From the NCBI GenBank assembly GCA_025642065.1, contig JAODUP010000673.1:53501-117500 (forward strand): a stretch of DNA of 64,000 nucleotides, given 5' to 3'. Origin of the DNA: Paralvinella palmiformis (Eukaryota; Annelida; Polychaeta; Terebellida; Alvinellidae). Position numbers and translations under genes: made by a program. Below the pieces are notes generated by a model. The model made no database searches and was not told where the DNA came from. It worked only from the letters and a program-made list of their open reading frames with translations. This document shows positions 24,819-37,136 of this stretch, piece by piece (within the stretch, counting starts at the first letter, position 1; each line of letters starts with the position of its first letter).

Positions 24819-27067
24819 TATCATTGTATTTGAATTACATGCCCCGAAGCAGCAAATAACCAAATGCATACAGAAACAACGCGAATATGGATTTCGTATC
24901 CAATACAATATAAATCGTCTCTTGAATTAAGACCAAGTATATCGAATTGATAATAGCTTTAACAAGTCGATGTTACAATTAATGGCACGACTAATTGGCT
25001 GGTCTAGCCACATGTTTACATTCTCCTGCTTTTCTATATAAATGACCAACACCAAAAATCAGGATGGAAAATTATCTATATATTATCTCCAGAACTATCA
25101 TTAGTTATTGTCTAACTCTGCCTCATACAACATTTACAACTTGTAAACACAATTAATCTTACAGCTGAACTTTTCAGATAGAAAATAGTGTCGAATATAG
25201 TGTTTATAAGCTATGATCAGCTTGTATTGACATCGACACACTTGATATAAGGCTAGCCAGTAGAAAATAAATATTAATGGAAGTATTTAGATATCCCCTC
25301 CCTTCGATGGGGGCTATTCGTCAAAGACGTCGCTGACTAACTACCCATAAAAGGGCTATTACTCGTGCATAATGCAGCGAGATCTACGTCTATAGAAGAA
25401 AAACAATCCTACACCCAGATTATGAATGGGCATCCGGTGTATTTATCGGATTTTTGACTGCAAGTGAAGCCTAGAAAGAGAGAGCCAAGCTGGTCGTCTT
25501 TTAGAAAGAACTCTGATGGTGTGCTTGAATCCGAATAGACTAGGTACACACGAATGGAGAGTGTCGCATAGACACGGTATAGCAATATATTAATGGTCCG
25601 TCGCGAAGATTTCCCATTAATGATGCTCAGTTAGTGATCAATGATCGGAAGCATTGTGATCAACTCAGAATCAGCAATTTCTAGGATTTCCGTAGTTGAT
25701 TGTCGGGATTATAAAAAACCCACATATGTTCAGTCTTAAAACGTTTATTAATCGAAAACAACACGGACATTGCTAAAACGGCTATCCTTCGAAAACGAGC
25801 TGCGAATGAATGAGGATTTTTAATGGAATTTTATTCATGAAAATAATTCTTCCATTGAAATGTCTGAAGTATAAAGTTGTGATTTCATGATTTATATTTA
25901 TGTTCGTGTTTAACCATTTCTTTAAACTCCAGTGAACTATAATTTTGTTTTAATCAGTTTTATTTAATTAATATTAAAATATATATCACTCCCTCGGCTC
26001 ATGCATTAAAACAAAAGGTTTACCCCCAAAATAAAATCCGTATAACATTTTAAAGACACCATAGAAATATTTGATATTTTTTTACTTAAAACATTATGTT
26101 ATTCCTATATGCACAAAGTCTGAATACATTTTAAATGAAGGTATGTATTTTCCCATTAGAACCTTACACACGCGCGCGCACACGCACACACGCACGCATG
26201 CACGCATACACGCACGCACGCACACAATACTATTTAAATGTTTTATGGCAACTTTTGTGTACGTACAAAAATTAAATTGTGGTAGTTTGATAAAGATAAT
26301 TAAATAAACATAAAGAGCTCAGTTTCTATAACCATATACAGTTTGAATTATGTTAATAGGTAACATGTAAAGAAAGTTATACACATTTTAATCAGATAAA
26401 TCTCATGAATTTATGTCACCAATTACTATTTATTATCATTGCCGTAATTGTGACGGTCATAATGATAACACCTGGGTGACTAATTTAAAAGTTAACGTCA
26501 ATAACTTTTTTTTTGTCTTCAAGTACAATTTTTTTAAATCTCCTCATAAGTGGACAAGGAATTTATTACTAAAAATATCAACACCACATTTTTGCGGCCT
26601 CCGGGTGAACTAGTGCGCGAAATTGTAAGTTATTAAAAAGTTGTTCTTTGGAAGGAAAAACAAACCTTGTAAAATATGTCGGTGACATTAGTTTTGGCGG
26701 CAGATGGTTATTTATGGGAGTCATGAGCATCTGAAAATATGCCGTACATACATTTCAGCGTCAAATTGTAAAAGATTGCCACATTTCAACAGATAATGAA
26801 TCAGACAATGAAGTTGTTTATTTACCAAAAAAAAAAAAAAACATCAATGTGATATTACGTTAAAGAAACGAAAAAGAAGCAGCCAAAAATCCGAGAAAAG
26901 GAGTACCCCTCTTGGCGCCTTTTCCATGCTGTGGTCATGGTCGGCCTTTTGTATTTTTAGTGGCGTTCAGTCATGACGTTTATGAAAGTGCCTAAATAGG
27001 GCAAAGTGAAAGATGAAACATCCATCAAACATAACCCGACCGTCTTATCAGTGAAGTCATGGAGGCG

Positions 27068-27125
<58 letters not shown>

Positions 27126-27575
27126 CGTTGTTTAATGGTGTTTTCTATTCATATCTAAACATTTTCATAAATATTTTGACGACTTTTGAAGATTTATTTA
27201 ATGAAAATAATTTCATTGTTAAATTTTAATAAAATTATAAAACATTAACACGAGTACTGTGTTTTTGGGGGCAGTTCGAATCAAAATATGCATTTCCCTG
27301 CAGAAGTATAATTTATATCACACTGGTTAGCTTAAGTCGTTATTGGTGTTTTGTGTGTGTGTGTGTGTGTGTGTGGGGGGTCATTAATAATTTTTCTTAT
27401 TTATTTTTCTTAAATAATTCTAGTGTAACAGCAATTATAACATGAAGAGAAACTGTGTACGATAGCTAGCTACACATGACTGAATGTACAGATGTTCTGA
27501 GTTATAAATATTATCTCTAGTTATGAAGGCCGTCCAAAAGAAAGTACTCTCCTCGGGGATAATTAATTACGGCGC

Positions 27576-27580
<5 letters not shown>

Positions 27581-27667
<87 letters not shown>
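27581..27667. repeat. (CA)n followed by (TA)n
   Basis: About 60 bp of CA directly abutting 27 bp of TA. Other CA/GT runs are at 24776-24817, 26167-26225, 40803-40852, 41860-41970, 42967-43001, 44036-44085 and 57410-57462. Confidence 0.95.
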
Positions 27668-27673
<6 letters not shown>

Positions 27674-27999
27674 ATAATCCACAAATCTGATACAGCGATA
27701 CTTACATTTAAACCATTCCATAGTTGCGCATCCATAATAGACTTAATTTGATAAACATTGTATATGACAATAAGTTAGTTTGGCTTCGTTTTAATGGAAG
27801 GGTCGTTTACCTAATTCATAATTTAATAGATGGTCAGTGTAATTGATAGTATTATATTAATGTTTCGATTAACTTATCCCCTTGCTTCAAAAGTGGCAAT
27901 TGTGTCAACAATGTATTCAGAATTTTACTTGCTTAGAAAATATTACTCAAGAATGGCTTTGAACGCATTTAATACCTTCATTGTCAGCAATAGCCCTTT

Positions 28000-28145
28000 T
28001 ATGTTTTAGAACGAATTGTTTGGATACGTAAATGTCCAGTACGATTAAACACGATGGCGAATGGTGCTACATTGTGCGCGATAATACAAGGCTTTGATTA
28101 CTTGTCAGTCAGAAATGGAAAAGGAGCATCTTTTAGCACTGAAAG
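28000..28145 (+). other. Candidate first exon of an unrecognised transcription unit
   Basis: A short CpG-rich patch (TACGTA, GTACGA, ACACGATGGCGAATGG, GTGCGCGAT) contains ATG at 28054. An open frame of 30 codons plus 2 nt (MANGATLCAIIQGFDYLSVR then NGKGASFSTE) runs into AAAG|GTAAGT, with the donor at 28146. CpG becomes rare directly downstream. The peptide is not recognised; the exon may be coding or 5'UTR. Confidence 0.3.
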
Positions 28146-28810
28146 GTAAGTTTTTATTGAATAGTGCATTTCTTAGCATCTACGGGAACACAGGTTAATC
28201 TAAGTAATAAAAGTTTGTTCTGCTAATTTTGAATAAGCATGCTGTTGACATATAAGTTTGTCTACAGCAGATTACTCGCCTGGTCACAGTTGGTGAGTTA
28301 GTCACTTCTAGATCTACAGTACATGAGTAGATCTAAATTACAGTTCTGCGTTAAATTCTGGCTTAAACGTAGATCTAAATAATTAGATCTAGATCTAAAC
28401 CTTTATTAACAGTGATATGAATATTGATATTTTTTAATCATCCTATAAGACCTATTTAGCTATTACACATAAAGCTCATGGTCCAAGTCCTGAAGTAGGT
28501 TAAAATCGACTTTTTGTAAACATTTCTCAGAACTAGAAGCCTTAATAAGCCTTAAATTTAAACCCCCCGGTCACCTCCAGTCATATATATCTAGACTTTG
28601 TAAAGCACAGATCTCAAAATATGATAATCAATGTAATGTTTGTTTCTTTGTAAATATTTCTCACTAAGAAGTTTATTACTTTGCATATTTCTGAGTAATT
28701 CTGGAGAATTATCAAATGTCAGAATGGTTTCTTATTCATCTGATGAGTCTGTAGTTGTTTCTGTGATGTCATTGAATTTCAAAATAGAAACAAATTCCAC
28801 ACACACACAC

Positions 28811-28844
28811 GAATTGTGCTAGTCATGATCAAACCACAAAAGGT

Positions 28845-28908
<64 letters not shown>

Positions 28909-28931
28909 TTTGATCATGAATAGCACAATTC
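28811..28931. repeat. 26-bp inverted repeat flanking CA/TA microsatellite
   Basis: The arms are 28811-28836 (GAATTGTGCTAGTCATGATC then AAACCA) and 28906-28931 (TGGTTTGATCATGAATAGCA then CAATTC). They pair at 25 of 26 positions around a (CA)n(TA)n spacer, so the whole can fold back. Confidence 0.85.
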
Positions 28932-30807
28932 TAATAATTCAATTAAATCTAAATCATCTATTTGTCTATTAGACTGAGATTTATCACCATTTATGAAGCT
29001 AAGCAAAACGTTCCTTCAGAACTGGCTTATTCCATAATCGTTAAGTCAGCCAATCTGCAAGATAATACAAGTGAGCAAGACTGTTCTTGTGTACTTTGAG
29101 TCCCCTTTTTCTCGTAACTATCACACACAATACAAGTTTGAGCAATAGTAACATTTTATTAATAGTAAGTTATTCAAATAATTATAATACCATTTGAGAA
29201 TTGACTGGGTTAAACCCTACCTAAAATAGCTGGTGTGTTACTCCACCATTGATTGAAGACTTTTCCATTGATTAAAGACTTTTGTAGACCTAAAACAATT
29301 CTGTAGAAGAATATCATAACTTAATTAGGTGTATATTAAAAAAAGTTAGTTTCTGTTATCATTGCATTGGTGTATATAAGTAAAATAAATGTAACAATGT
29401 ACCTTATCTTCTTTACTAAAGATTATTTAACCTCTGTTTTGACATATCTTTACTGTTAATCTGAGTTCAGATTGCTCTCAACTGTGATCGTATACATGCT
29501 AGTCTTGTGTTCTCATTCAGTCAATTCACCGACATTCTTTTCCAAGTGGAATCTGAAGAAAATCTATCCATAGATTTCATAATAATGCTAGTGCTTTGAT
29601 ATCCAAGTAGTACTCAATAGACCCTTTTTTATGGGATCATGGATACCCTGCGTGACTTAAATATGTACAGGCATGCCGCCACCACTCTCACTAGTGCACC
29701 AGTATGCAATATCCAAGTTTGGATTTTGTACTTAATAGGAAGAAGAAGAAGAGTCATATTTGTTTTAGCTGTCTTTAGGACTCCTGCAGGATTTCTTCGA
29801 CACCAGGTATCTTAAACCCAAATAGAGCCATTGCGTGATATTCAATTCCTGCAGATTGGTACATGTATTTATATTGATATCAAAGGCAATTTGATCAATC
29901 CTATATAAAAACATATGCCAAGTCATCATATATCATCAAAAATAAAATTGTTTAAAATATTATTTCCTCTTTTTTTTTCTAATGTTAAGAAAATAAAGTA
30001 CGAGGGGGCCAACAAAAATACCAGGGTCAGATATTGGTAGGCCTCAAGGGCCTACAATGGCACAACGTGACAGCTCATTGGCATTGGAAACGAAATTGCC
30101 AAGGTCTCTACTTGAGAGTAATCAGGTCAAATGACCCGGGTCCCTGCTTCTAACAAAACCACTGTATTCATATTGAATTACTAACAAAGCTATGCCAAAA
30201 TAATTATTTATAAAATGTCTATCAAATTTGTTCAAATAAAAATCCCATGATATACTGATCATGTGACCATCTGTGATAGTTTGTTCCTGTGGCATTATGT
30301 ACCTGTGGCAGTTTTGATCTGTGGTATGTAGTGCTTGACAGTTTGTGTTGCCTACAGCAATCACCCCACCCCCCAAATACATGGTCATGTAACATATAGT
30401 ATGTTGGTTAGCACTGGTCAGAAGTTGAATGGACTTGCGATGAGTTTACGTATTAATTGGTCACTGTGACTGTAAACAAATTATGGCATTTGATATAGTT
30501 GTGCTGGTGGTATTGTTCTGTAAAATAAGATATATCACATTATCAGTGCACAGAGAGCTGTTGATGTTCATTTCTTCTGTTATCACCCATGATTTACTGT
30601 CATGAATAAATTCCATTTGGATGTGACTCATGTATAAAATAAATAGTCTGATGCAGAATAGATTCCAGGACTATTTCCTTGTCTTATACTTAAGTATATA
30701 TACAGTAACGCAGATTTAAGTTTTTTTGGGGACCTACATTAGTAAAGAAGTTACAGAAGCTATTTGCTATATCTCCAGGATTACTGGTTTCTTTATCATT
30801 CATATTG

Positions 30808-30925
30808 AATAGGGTGTTTCATGTTTGACTTCGCTTCATTACCTTTGGATGTTGCTCGGCCCATTTAGCCTACCAAATGCACAAAAGTGGTCAAAAACAT
30901 CAATCATCATCATCATCATTGTTAC
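30808..30925 (+). mobile_element. Family A SINE, 3' part only
   Basis: GTTTGACTTCGCTTCATTAC and TGCTCGGCCCATTTAGCC, ending in AACATCAATCATCATC. The tRNA-like head is missing, as in 5'-truncated retrotransposition or later loss. Confidence 0.7.
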
Positions 30926-31266
30926 AGAATGAGTCGATGGTGTTGGATTTGTCGTTAGTTTTATTGATAATGATACGTATAATTCTCCAAGTTTTCTTGA
31001 TGTCTTATTTACATTTTAGAAATAAATCATGGTAATAGTTTTCCTTCGTTTTACTTTATTAAATAGGTATCTATGATTTCCCAAAACATTTTTGGGATAG
31101 TTTGTCCAGGTTGTTTAAGCTTTATAATGTTGTTACCTTATTTGTGATTTAATCTCTGTTTAAAACTCTTTTGTTTAGAACTCTCCTGTTAAAAGCAAAG
31201 GCATAAAGATAACATGCACACAAATTTATCCCAAAACACTTAAACAAACTTAAGCATGATTATCAC

Positions 31267-31320
31267 CAGGGGCGCCTATGTGGCCTAATTGGTAGTGTGT
31301 TGGACCACATATCACTAGGA
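31267..31320 (+). mobile_element. Family A SINE, head fragment
   Basis: GGGGCGCCTATGTGGCC and GTGTTGGACCACATATCACT match the tRNA-like head. The body does not follow. Confidence 0.6.
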
Positions 31321-33039
31321 TTAATTGATTGGTCTTTGTTTGAATATGTACTGAAATATTTAATAGTCCAATTTTAAGAAGTTGCAAATAGGACATATTA
31401 TTTATAAATTGCACTCTGCAAAAACTTTTACATCTCCTTTTTACTACATACTGATATGGATTGCTGAAAGATATAATTTATAAGAATTTAGTTTTTTTGT
31501 TGTATATGTTTCTTTAATAATAAATAAGTGTGTGTCACATTAAAGAATGTGAATTTTTTTATAGAAAACAGATAATTAAATGGATGTCTGGAATAGAGTT
31601 TTAATCTATGTTTTCTTTCTTGGTATTCGTCATTGTTTAAAGCATCCAAATGACGGTGATGTCCAGCTGTTGGCACATACATTCTTCTGTCTTCATAGTT
31701 TGTTATTCTTGCATAAGCTTTTGATAGGATAGTGTTGGTTAAAAAATTATGACTTTTGTATGTGTAATAATGTTGAAAGTAACAGAAATTTACTAAAACT
31801 GACTATATATTAGCCGTACTGCATAAAGGAGTAATTTCCAACTCAGTCCCAAATTAGAGGAGAAAATACCAAGAAATTAAGACAAACAAGAAAAGAATTT
31901 AAGTTAGTTGTTTTGACAAATTCAGTAGAGCAAGCATTTAAAGATAATGGTGTCCATGTGAAATTGACCTTTTTTTGTTATGGATGGGTGGTAAACTTGA
32001 GAAATGGGTTGTTCTAAACATACAAATATTTTTCAAGTCTGACTGAAATGCTAATGTAACAATGTAGACTGGATACTTTAATATCTATTTTATATCATAC
32101 AATTAAAATTTGGTTGTTGTTTTTATATTGCAATTAAAACTTTCCTATGAAGATTTTTATCACTTCTGGGGCTTTTTATCATTTAGAAATGCATTAACTT
32201 GCAGTGTTTATTGAGCCAATTCTCTGCATATATGGTTGGTTATTGGTTAACACAGAATTGTTAAATCATAACGTAACCATTGTAAGCCACGTTTCTGCTA
32301 CCTACTGATCATGATCACAACGATGTCATAATGCACCAACCTATACACATGTTTCTGAAGACTGGTTAAAATAGGCTTTGCTGGGTAGTTGACAATCCTG
32401 ACAAACAGATCTTGTATACAGGTACTGAAAATTTATTTAATTAGTGAGGCGAGTTTATGTAAAGATTATATATCTAATGGTATACATGTATCTGAAACCT
32501 TTTTTAGTTCAATGATAGATAGTGTTTTATAATAGTGTTTTATATAAATGAAACGTTTATGATTGATAGATTGAGTGTGTAAAATAAATTAAATCCATGA
32601 AATTAACAAGTCACAAACCAGTAGAAAAATTCCATGAAATAACAAGTTTTTAGGCATTATAGTTATTTCCATGATCAATAATTAACATATGCTTTTTGTA
32701 ACTGTAGTATGATAGAATCATGAAAAGTATCCGAGTTCAGTTTGTTGTTACACCTACACATTCAGTTATATCAAAACATATGTCTGATAAATAGTAAGTA
32801 ATAATATTTAAATGCTGGAAAAGTTATATTCGAGTAACATGTCTGAGACACTGATAGTTGAGCATTTTTGTTTACACATGATACTTACTGCCAGATGAAA
32901 TGAGAATGATGAATGTTAGATTTGTATCTTATATTTTTTTCTTCTTATTCTCAAAAACTGTGAATTGTTTATATGTTAGATTATGATGTATATCATCGTT
33001 TTTTTACAGACATATTAATTGGGGGTATTGTTATATTAC

Positions 33040-33121
33040 ATATTATTTGTACAGCGCCTTTTAATGGCTTTTACTAGTAAGGGTGCTTTATTAAATATAC
33101 ATTATTATTATTATTATTATT
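33040..33121 (+). mobile_element. Retroelement 3' tail with (ATT)n
   Basis: GTACAGCGCCTTTTAATGGC, then ACTAGTAAGGGTGCTTTATT and ATACATTATTATTATT. The matching reverse copy at 23.54-23.62 kb shows it is a dispersed repeat end, similar in type to the LINE tail at 46.1 kb. Confidence 0.65.
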
Positions 33122-33287
33122 TGTCCCTTATTGAGTTAATCTTGTAGCTCCAATGGTCAATCTTCTTTACAGAGATTAAGCGTTCAGTCAACAAATCACG
33201 GGTTAATTAGCCAAATACTGTTTATACCCATTTATACATAAGGCCATTGTTTCTTTAATACTTGTTTTACAAACCCGCCAATCACAG

Positions 33288-33499
33288 CTGAAACCTGCTT
33301 CACCGGGAAATATTGGAGAGATTGTGACATCCCAAATAAAGGAAGAATATGTTATAGAAAACATTGTCATGGACCAGATGATCGTCGAGGAAGACCCGCC
33401 AGTGGATATCATTGTCAAGCTGAATTTGAATATCAATGTAAAAATAAAACAAAAAACCAAAGTAATCCAGAATATCCGTCGCGGGGCATTTGTAAATGA
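33288..33499 (+). CDS. Candidate terminal exon encoding a cysteine-rich domain (orphan)
   Basis: This frame is open from 33242 to TGA 33497-33499. After a possible acceptor (CCAATCACAG, to 33287) it encodes about 70 residues with seven cysteines: ETC, WRDCD, GRIC, YRKHC, SGYHC, EYQC and GICK at the end. There is no ATG, so it would be an internal or terminal exon, entered in phase 1. It keeps CpG (CACCGG, ATCGTCGAGG, CCGTCGCGG) in a CpG-poor block, as expected for constrained coding sequence. The spacing resembles a secreted disulfide-rich domain, but I do not recognise a family. Joining it directly to the exon ending at 28145 gives an immediate stop, so another exon would be needed. It could also be chance. 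Confidence 0.35.
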
Positions 33500-34327
33500 T
33501 TGGATACCGAATCTGGCAAATCTTTCAGATACTAGAACTTTGTGTCAATTTTATTTCGACTGACCCTATATTTTCAATGATTTATTTTATTTTTGTTCCA
33601 AGTTTAATTTTTGGAAGGAAAATTTCCCATAAAACAAGTAGTAAAAAACAATGGCTTAATGGTAAAATATAACGAATTTAACCCGGTCAGTACTTCTTTT
33701 AAAATCTTGACTCTGTATTGCGCTTTCTAATATTTCAGTAGAATTTAGCTAATGGCATGCTTTTAAAGCTAAAACCTAGTGTATGATGGTCATTCATTTT
33801 CAACCGAGGTTAGACAATTCTTAGCCCCCTTCCCATCTGTGCATTATCCCAGCATTTTAAGAGGAGTTAAGGGAAAGCTTTTAACGCATTCATGACATTT
33901 CAGGGCCACGTATCTAATTAAAAACCTAAAGGTTAGATGTCCATTAATGACATATAGAAAAACCACACAAATTCTCAGCGTATTGTGGAGTTCGTTATCA
34001 GTTATAAAAGTGTATATAAATGAAGGGCTGACTCCATGCGTTATTCTTATAGAGAGACATATTGTGAAGTACTTGTTAGTTTCTGTACCTCACGAATTAT
34101 GAATAAAAATTACAAATCTTATTGTCTCAGAAGAAAGTGTAGGACTAAAAGTGCCTTGATTTACAAGAAAAGTGGGGCATATTTTTAATTCATGTTTTAG
34201 AAAACTTTTTATAATCTATATATAGTAAGTTACTGCATCATCCATTATGTTTCAAGCATACAGTGACTTATGATTTGTTTAATTGAATTTCATTAAAACA
34301 TAATAATGGATTTTTCCCCGAACTGTC

Positions 34328-34375
<48 letters not shown>

Positions 34376-35533
34376 GTGTGTGTGTGTGTCTTATACTGAT
34401 GCAGAATTTCCAGTAAATATTTGTAAGTAATAGGGGATTATTAAATGAGTTTAAAAATCGAATTAAATTATATAATATTCCATAAATGAACTGAATTATA
34501 AGAGGCTAATTAATCTCGTTTTATTCTGATATTTAATAATTTAGCGTTGTTAGAAATCATAAGTACATGTACATGTGTGTATTACGGAGCATTAAATTAC
34601 ATCAGTGATGAACAAACTTTAAAGACACGTTTCTACCGGCTTCAAATTCAGAAATAAACCACCCAACTTATAACATCGTGAAGGTTATTCCCCGATCTGG
34701 TTACCTAATAACATTAAATGGCTGTGATATTTCTCATAATTAATAGTAAATGAGGTATTACAGAAGTGTGAGGCCTTCAGTTTCCACTTTTGAGAAATAT
34801 AGAAATATATATAATGGTATTACTTCCATATCAAGAACAGAGAATCAGATGGTGTCACCTGATTGTTTACTGGAGATCACACTCTAAATAAGAATAGTGA
34901 TTTTTTTTCCTATCTTTGTTTCAGTTTTATAAATACTGTAGTGATGAAACAAATGATGATGATGATGATAATGATCGGTGTTTTGTTGCCACTTTTGTGC
35001 ACATGGTTGGCTAAATGGGCCGAGCGACCCCCAAAGGTAATGAAGCGAAGTCAAAGATGAAACAACCTTCAGATATGCCCACGCCAAGATTCGAACACGG
35101 GTGGTAGTGATTTGTGGTTCAACACGCTACCGCTAGACCACTGAGATGCCCGAAGTTCTGTTCATGCCTATATAAACATAGTTCATTATCCAGCAATATA
35201 TATAGTAATTATATGGAGGGAGGACGCTGTGAGATTTGTGTTTTGTTCCCTTGTAGCTGCCATAAGTACTGGTGAATGTTTTTTTAAAAATAATATTTTT
35301 GAGCACATTTTTGTCAACATTTAAAGGTATTTAAAGGTAATTTTCTTTGCAATGACAACAGTCATAAATGCAGAACCTGAATCGCCTTTCAATTCCTTTT
35401 TAATGAGTAATTTTGTCACAGTAGGAACATCCTGCAATGTAACTTGCATCTGTACTCTGATCAGTAATTTCAAGGGAAATGGTTTCATTATGATAATTGT
35501 CTGGTTTTTATTCTCGATTGACTGATAAACGAT

Positions 35534-35590
<57 letters not shown>

Positions 35591-36820
35591 CTTACAACAT
35601 AAATGGCCGATGGGTGTTGCAGAATTGAAGGTTCGAACAGAATTACTAAATTAATTAGCCATCCACTTTTATCGTTCTGCAGCAATTTGAAAGTCACATG
35701 ATCTGAAAGACAGTACCTGTAAATGTAATTAATAATAATAATAATAATAATAATAAAAACAAATAAACAGACAAACGCTTACAGAATAATATGAACGTTC
35801 ATGGAAAATGTATTTTGTACAGGAAAATCGCACGCACGGTTGCATATACAGGCAGTATGTGCACAAACAGGCGCTAGATAGTCCGTCAGTGACATAATAT
35901 AGATGCACAGGTAACATGATCGTGAACACACCAAAAACCGACGTTTAGTTTGGTTTGTATGTCTTTATAATTCCAATAGAGAACTGTTCCGATGTAAACA
36001 AAATACTGATAGATGATAACTTGACGATAACTGTACTGAGCTGTGTTATAGGAGTGCTAATAAAGTGATATTGACTAAAGTAATATCAATAATTGAATAT
36101 TCCGTGAATGATTACACTTCCTCCTTTACAGACGTATTTATATACATACTACCGTCATAGATATCGTGTTCGTGGGACAAAAGTCGACGACCCCCCCCCA
36201 AAAAAAACAAAAACAAAAAAAAACAACGACAACAACCCCAAAACAATTAAAAATATATGAATCATAACAGTTGGGCGTTTATGGAAATATGCTTTCGTGT
36301 GTAGGAGTGAAGAGGTGTATGGGATGTAATCGAAGAGAAATAAAACTAGCTGGACGTTAAATGGTTTAATATTGAGGTGGCTAATAATGATATAGAGGTG
36401 AGCATTAAATGGACAGATCTGTATACTGTACACACGGTGACGAGATTACGTTGCGAGTAAACACTCTGGACACGGTATTGCCGGCAACTGAACGTGTTTA
36501 AACCTAATGATATGTGGTTGGCTACGGTGTTACGTTTGCCGTGTTGAATTATAGCTGATGTGCGTGTTGAGAATGATTTTGGCAGTTCCAGACGGTCCGG
36601 ACACGATGCGGTGGTCATTATTTGGCCCAAACTCGGTACGCGTATTATTTCATCCTCTGTTAGAATTTATATGCAAGTTATTGTTGGAGATTGGGTGTCC
36701 GGTGTTCGATGCCCACGAAAGTGAAATGCAGCCCTCTCTGTCTGTTTACAGTCGGAGTGTTTGATGTTGTTATAAGATGGAGTCAGTCAGCGGGTTTCAT
36801 CATCAAGTTTTATATTGACG
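33500..36820. other. Intergenic DNA between the convergent units
   Basis: AT-rich sequence with TA runs (34330-34372, 35537-35586), an AAT run (35729-35756) and a minus-strand SINE (34955-35152). No coding sequence is recognised. Confidence 0.5.
34955..35152 (-). mobile_element. tRNA-derived SINE (family A), minus strand
   Basis: It runs from a (GAT)n tail through GGCTAAATGGGCCGAGCGA and GCCCACGCCAAGATTCGAAC to CTAGACCACTGAGATGCC. No clear TSD was found by eye. Confidence 0.8.
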
Positions 36821-36826
36821 TTTATT
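36821..36826 (-). other. Candidate polyadenylation signal of the SLC10-like gene
   Basis: AATAAA on the minus strand, about 310 nt past the stop codon. This is a suitable distance for a 3'UTR end. The motif alone is weak evidence. Confidence 0.35.
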
Positions 36827-37136
36827 ATTACAAGATTCTAAAAGAACGGCTAGGTTACGGACGACGGGCGTCCGAAGGATCGGCGATCATTATTTTTGGC
36901 ATTTCACTTAGACGTCGGCGTTGACAACCATTAAGGTCACGTCACGGTGGTCGCTAGGCAATGCCAGCTGCCGCGGGAAAGGACGGACACCAACTCCCGT
37001 GTGAGCTCTTTCATCTCTCTTCGTCCGTGACAGATCCCGAACTCCGGATCCGCATAGCAGCTAGGCACTGTCGACGGCTACGATCATCACACATCACCCC
37101 CCCCCCCCGGATGCTTTTCACTGGGCCAGATCATTG

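Larger units (their letters stand above)
22664..27999. other. 3' flank of the SLC16-like gene and intergenic DNA
   Basis: The start is probably 3'UTR; its end is not marked by a clear poly(A) signal. It then holds microsatellites, a retroelement 3' tail at 23.54-23.63 kb, an 18-bp repeat and a possible ancient SINE near 26.93-27.07 kb. The sequence is AT-rich, with no coding signal. Confidence 0.5.
28146..33287 (+). other. CpG-poor block, possible intron(s) of an unknown gene
   Basis: CpG is about one per 80-100 bp over several kb, against several per 60 bp in the flanks at 28.05 and 36.9 kb. TG/CA are frequent. The block holds an inverted repeat at 28.81-28.93 kb and SINE fragments at 30.8 and 31.3 kb. 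No exon was recognised with confidence. Confidence 0.35.

Noticed and set aside
26930..27069. Ancient minus-strand copy of SINE family A
   Set aside because: Only scattered similarity (AAAGATGAAACATCC, GGAGGCGCCC) is left, too little to list as an element.
28054..33499. Direct two-exon gene joining the ATG exon ending at 28145 to the cysteine-rich segment at 33288
   Set aside because: The phases do not fit: the join would give AGC then TGA. At least one extra exon or a different start is required.
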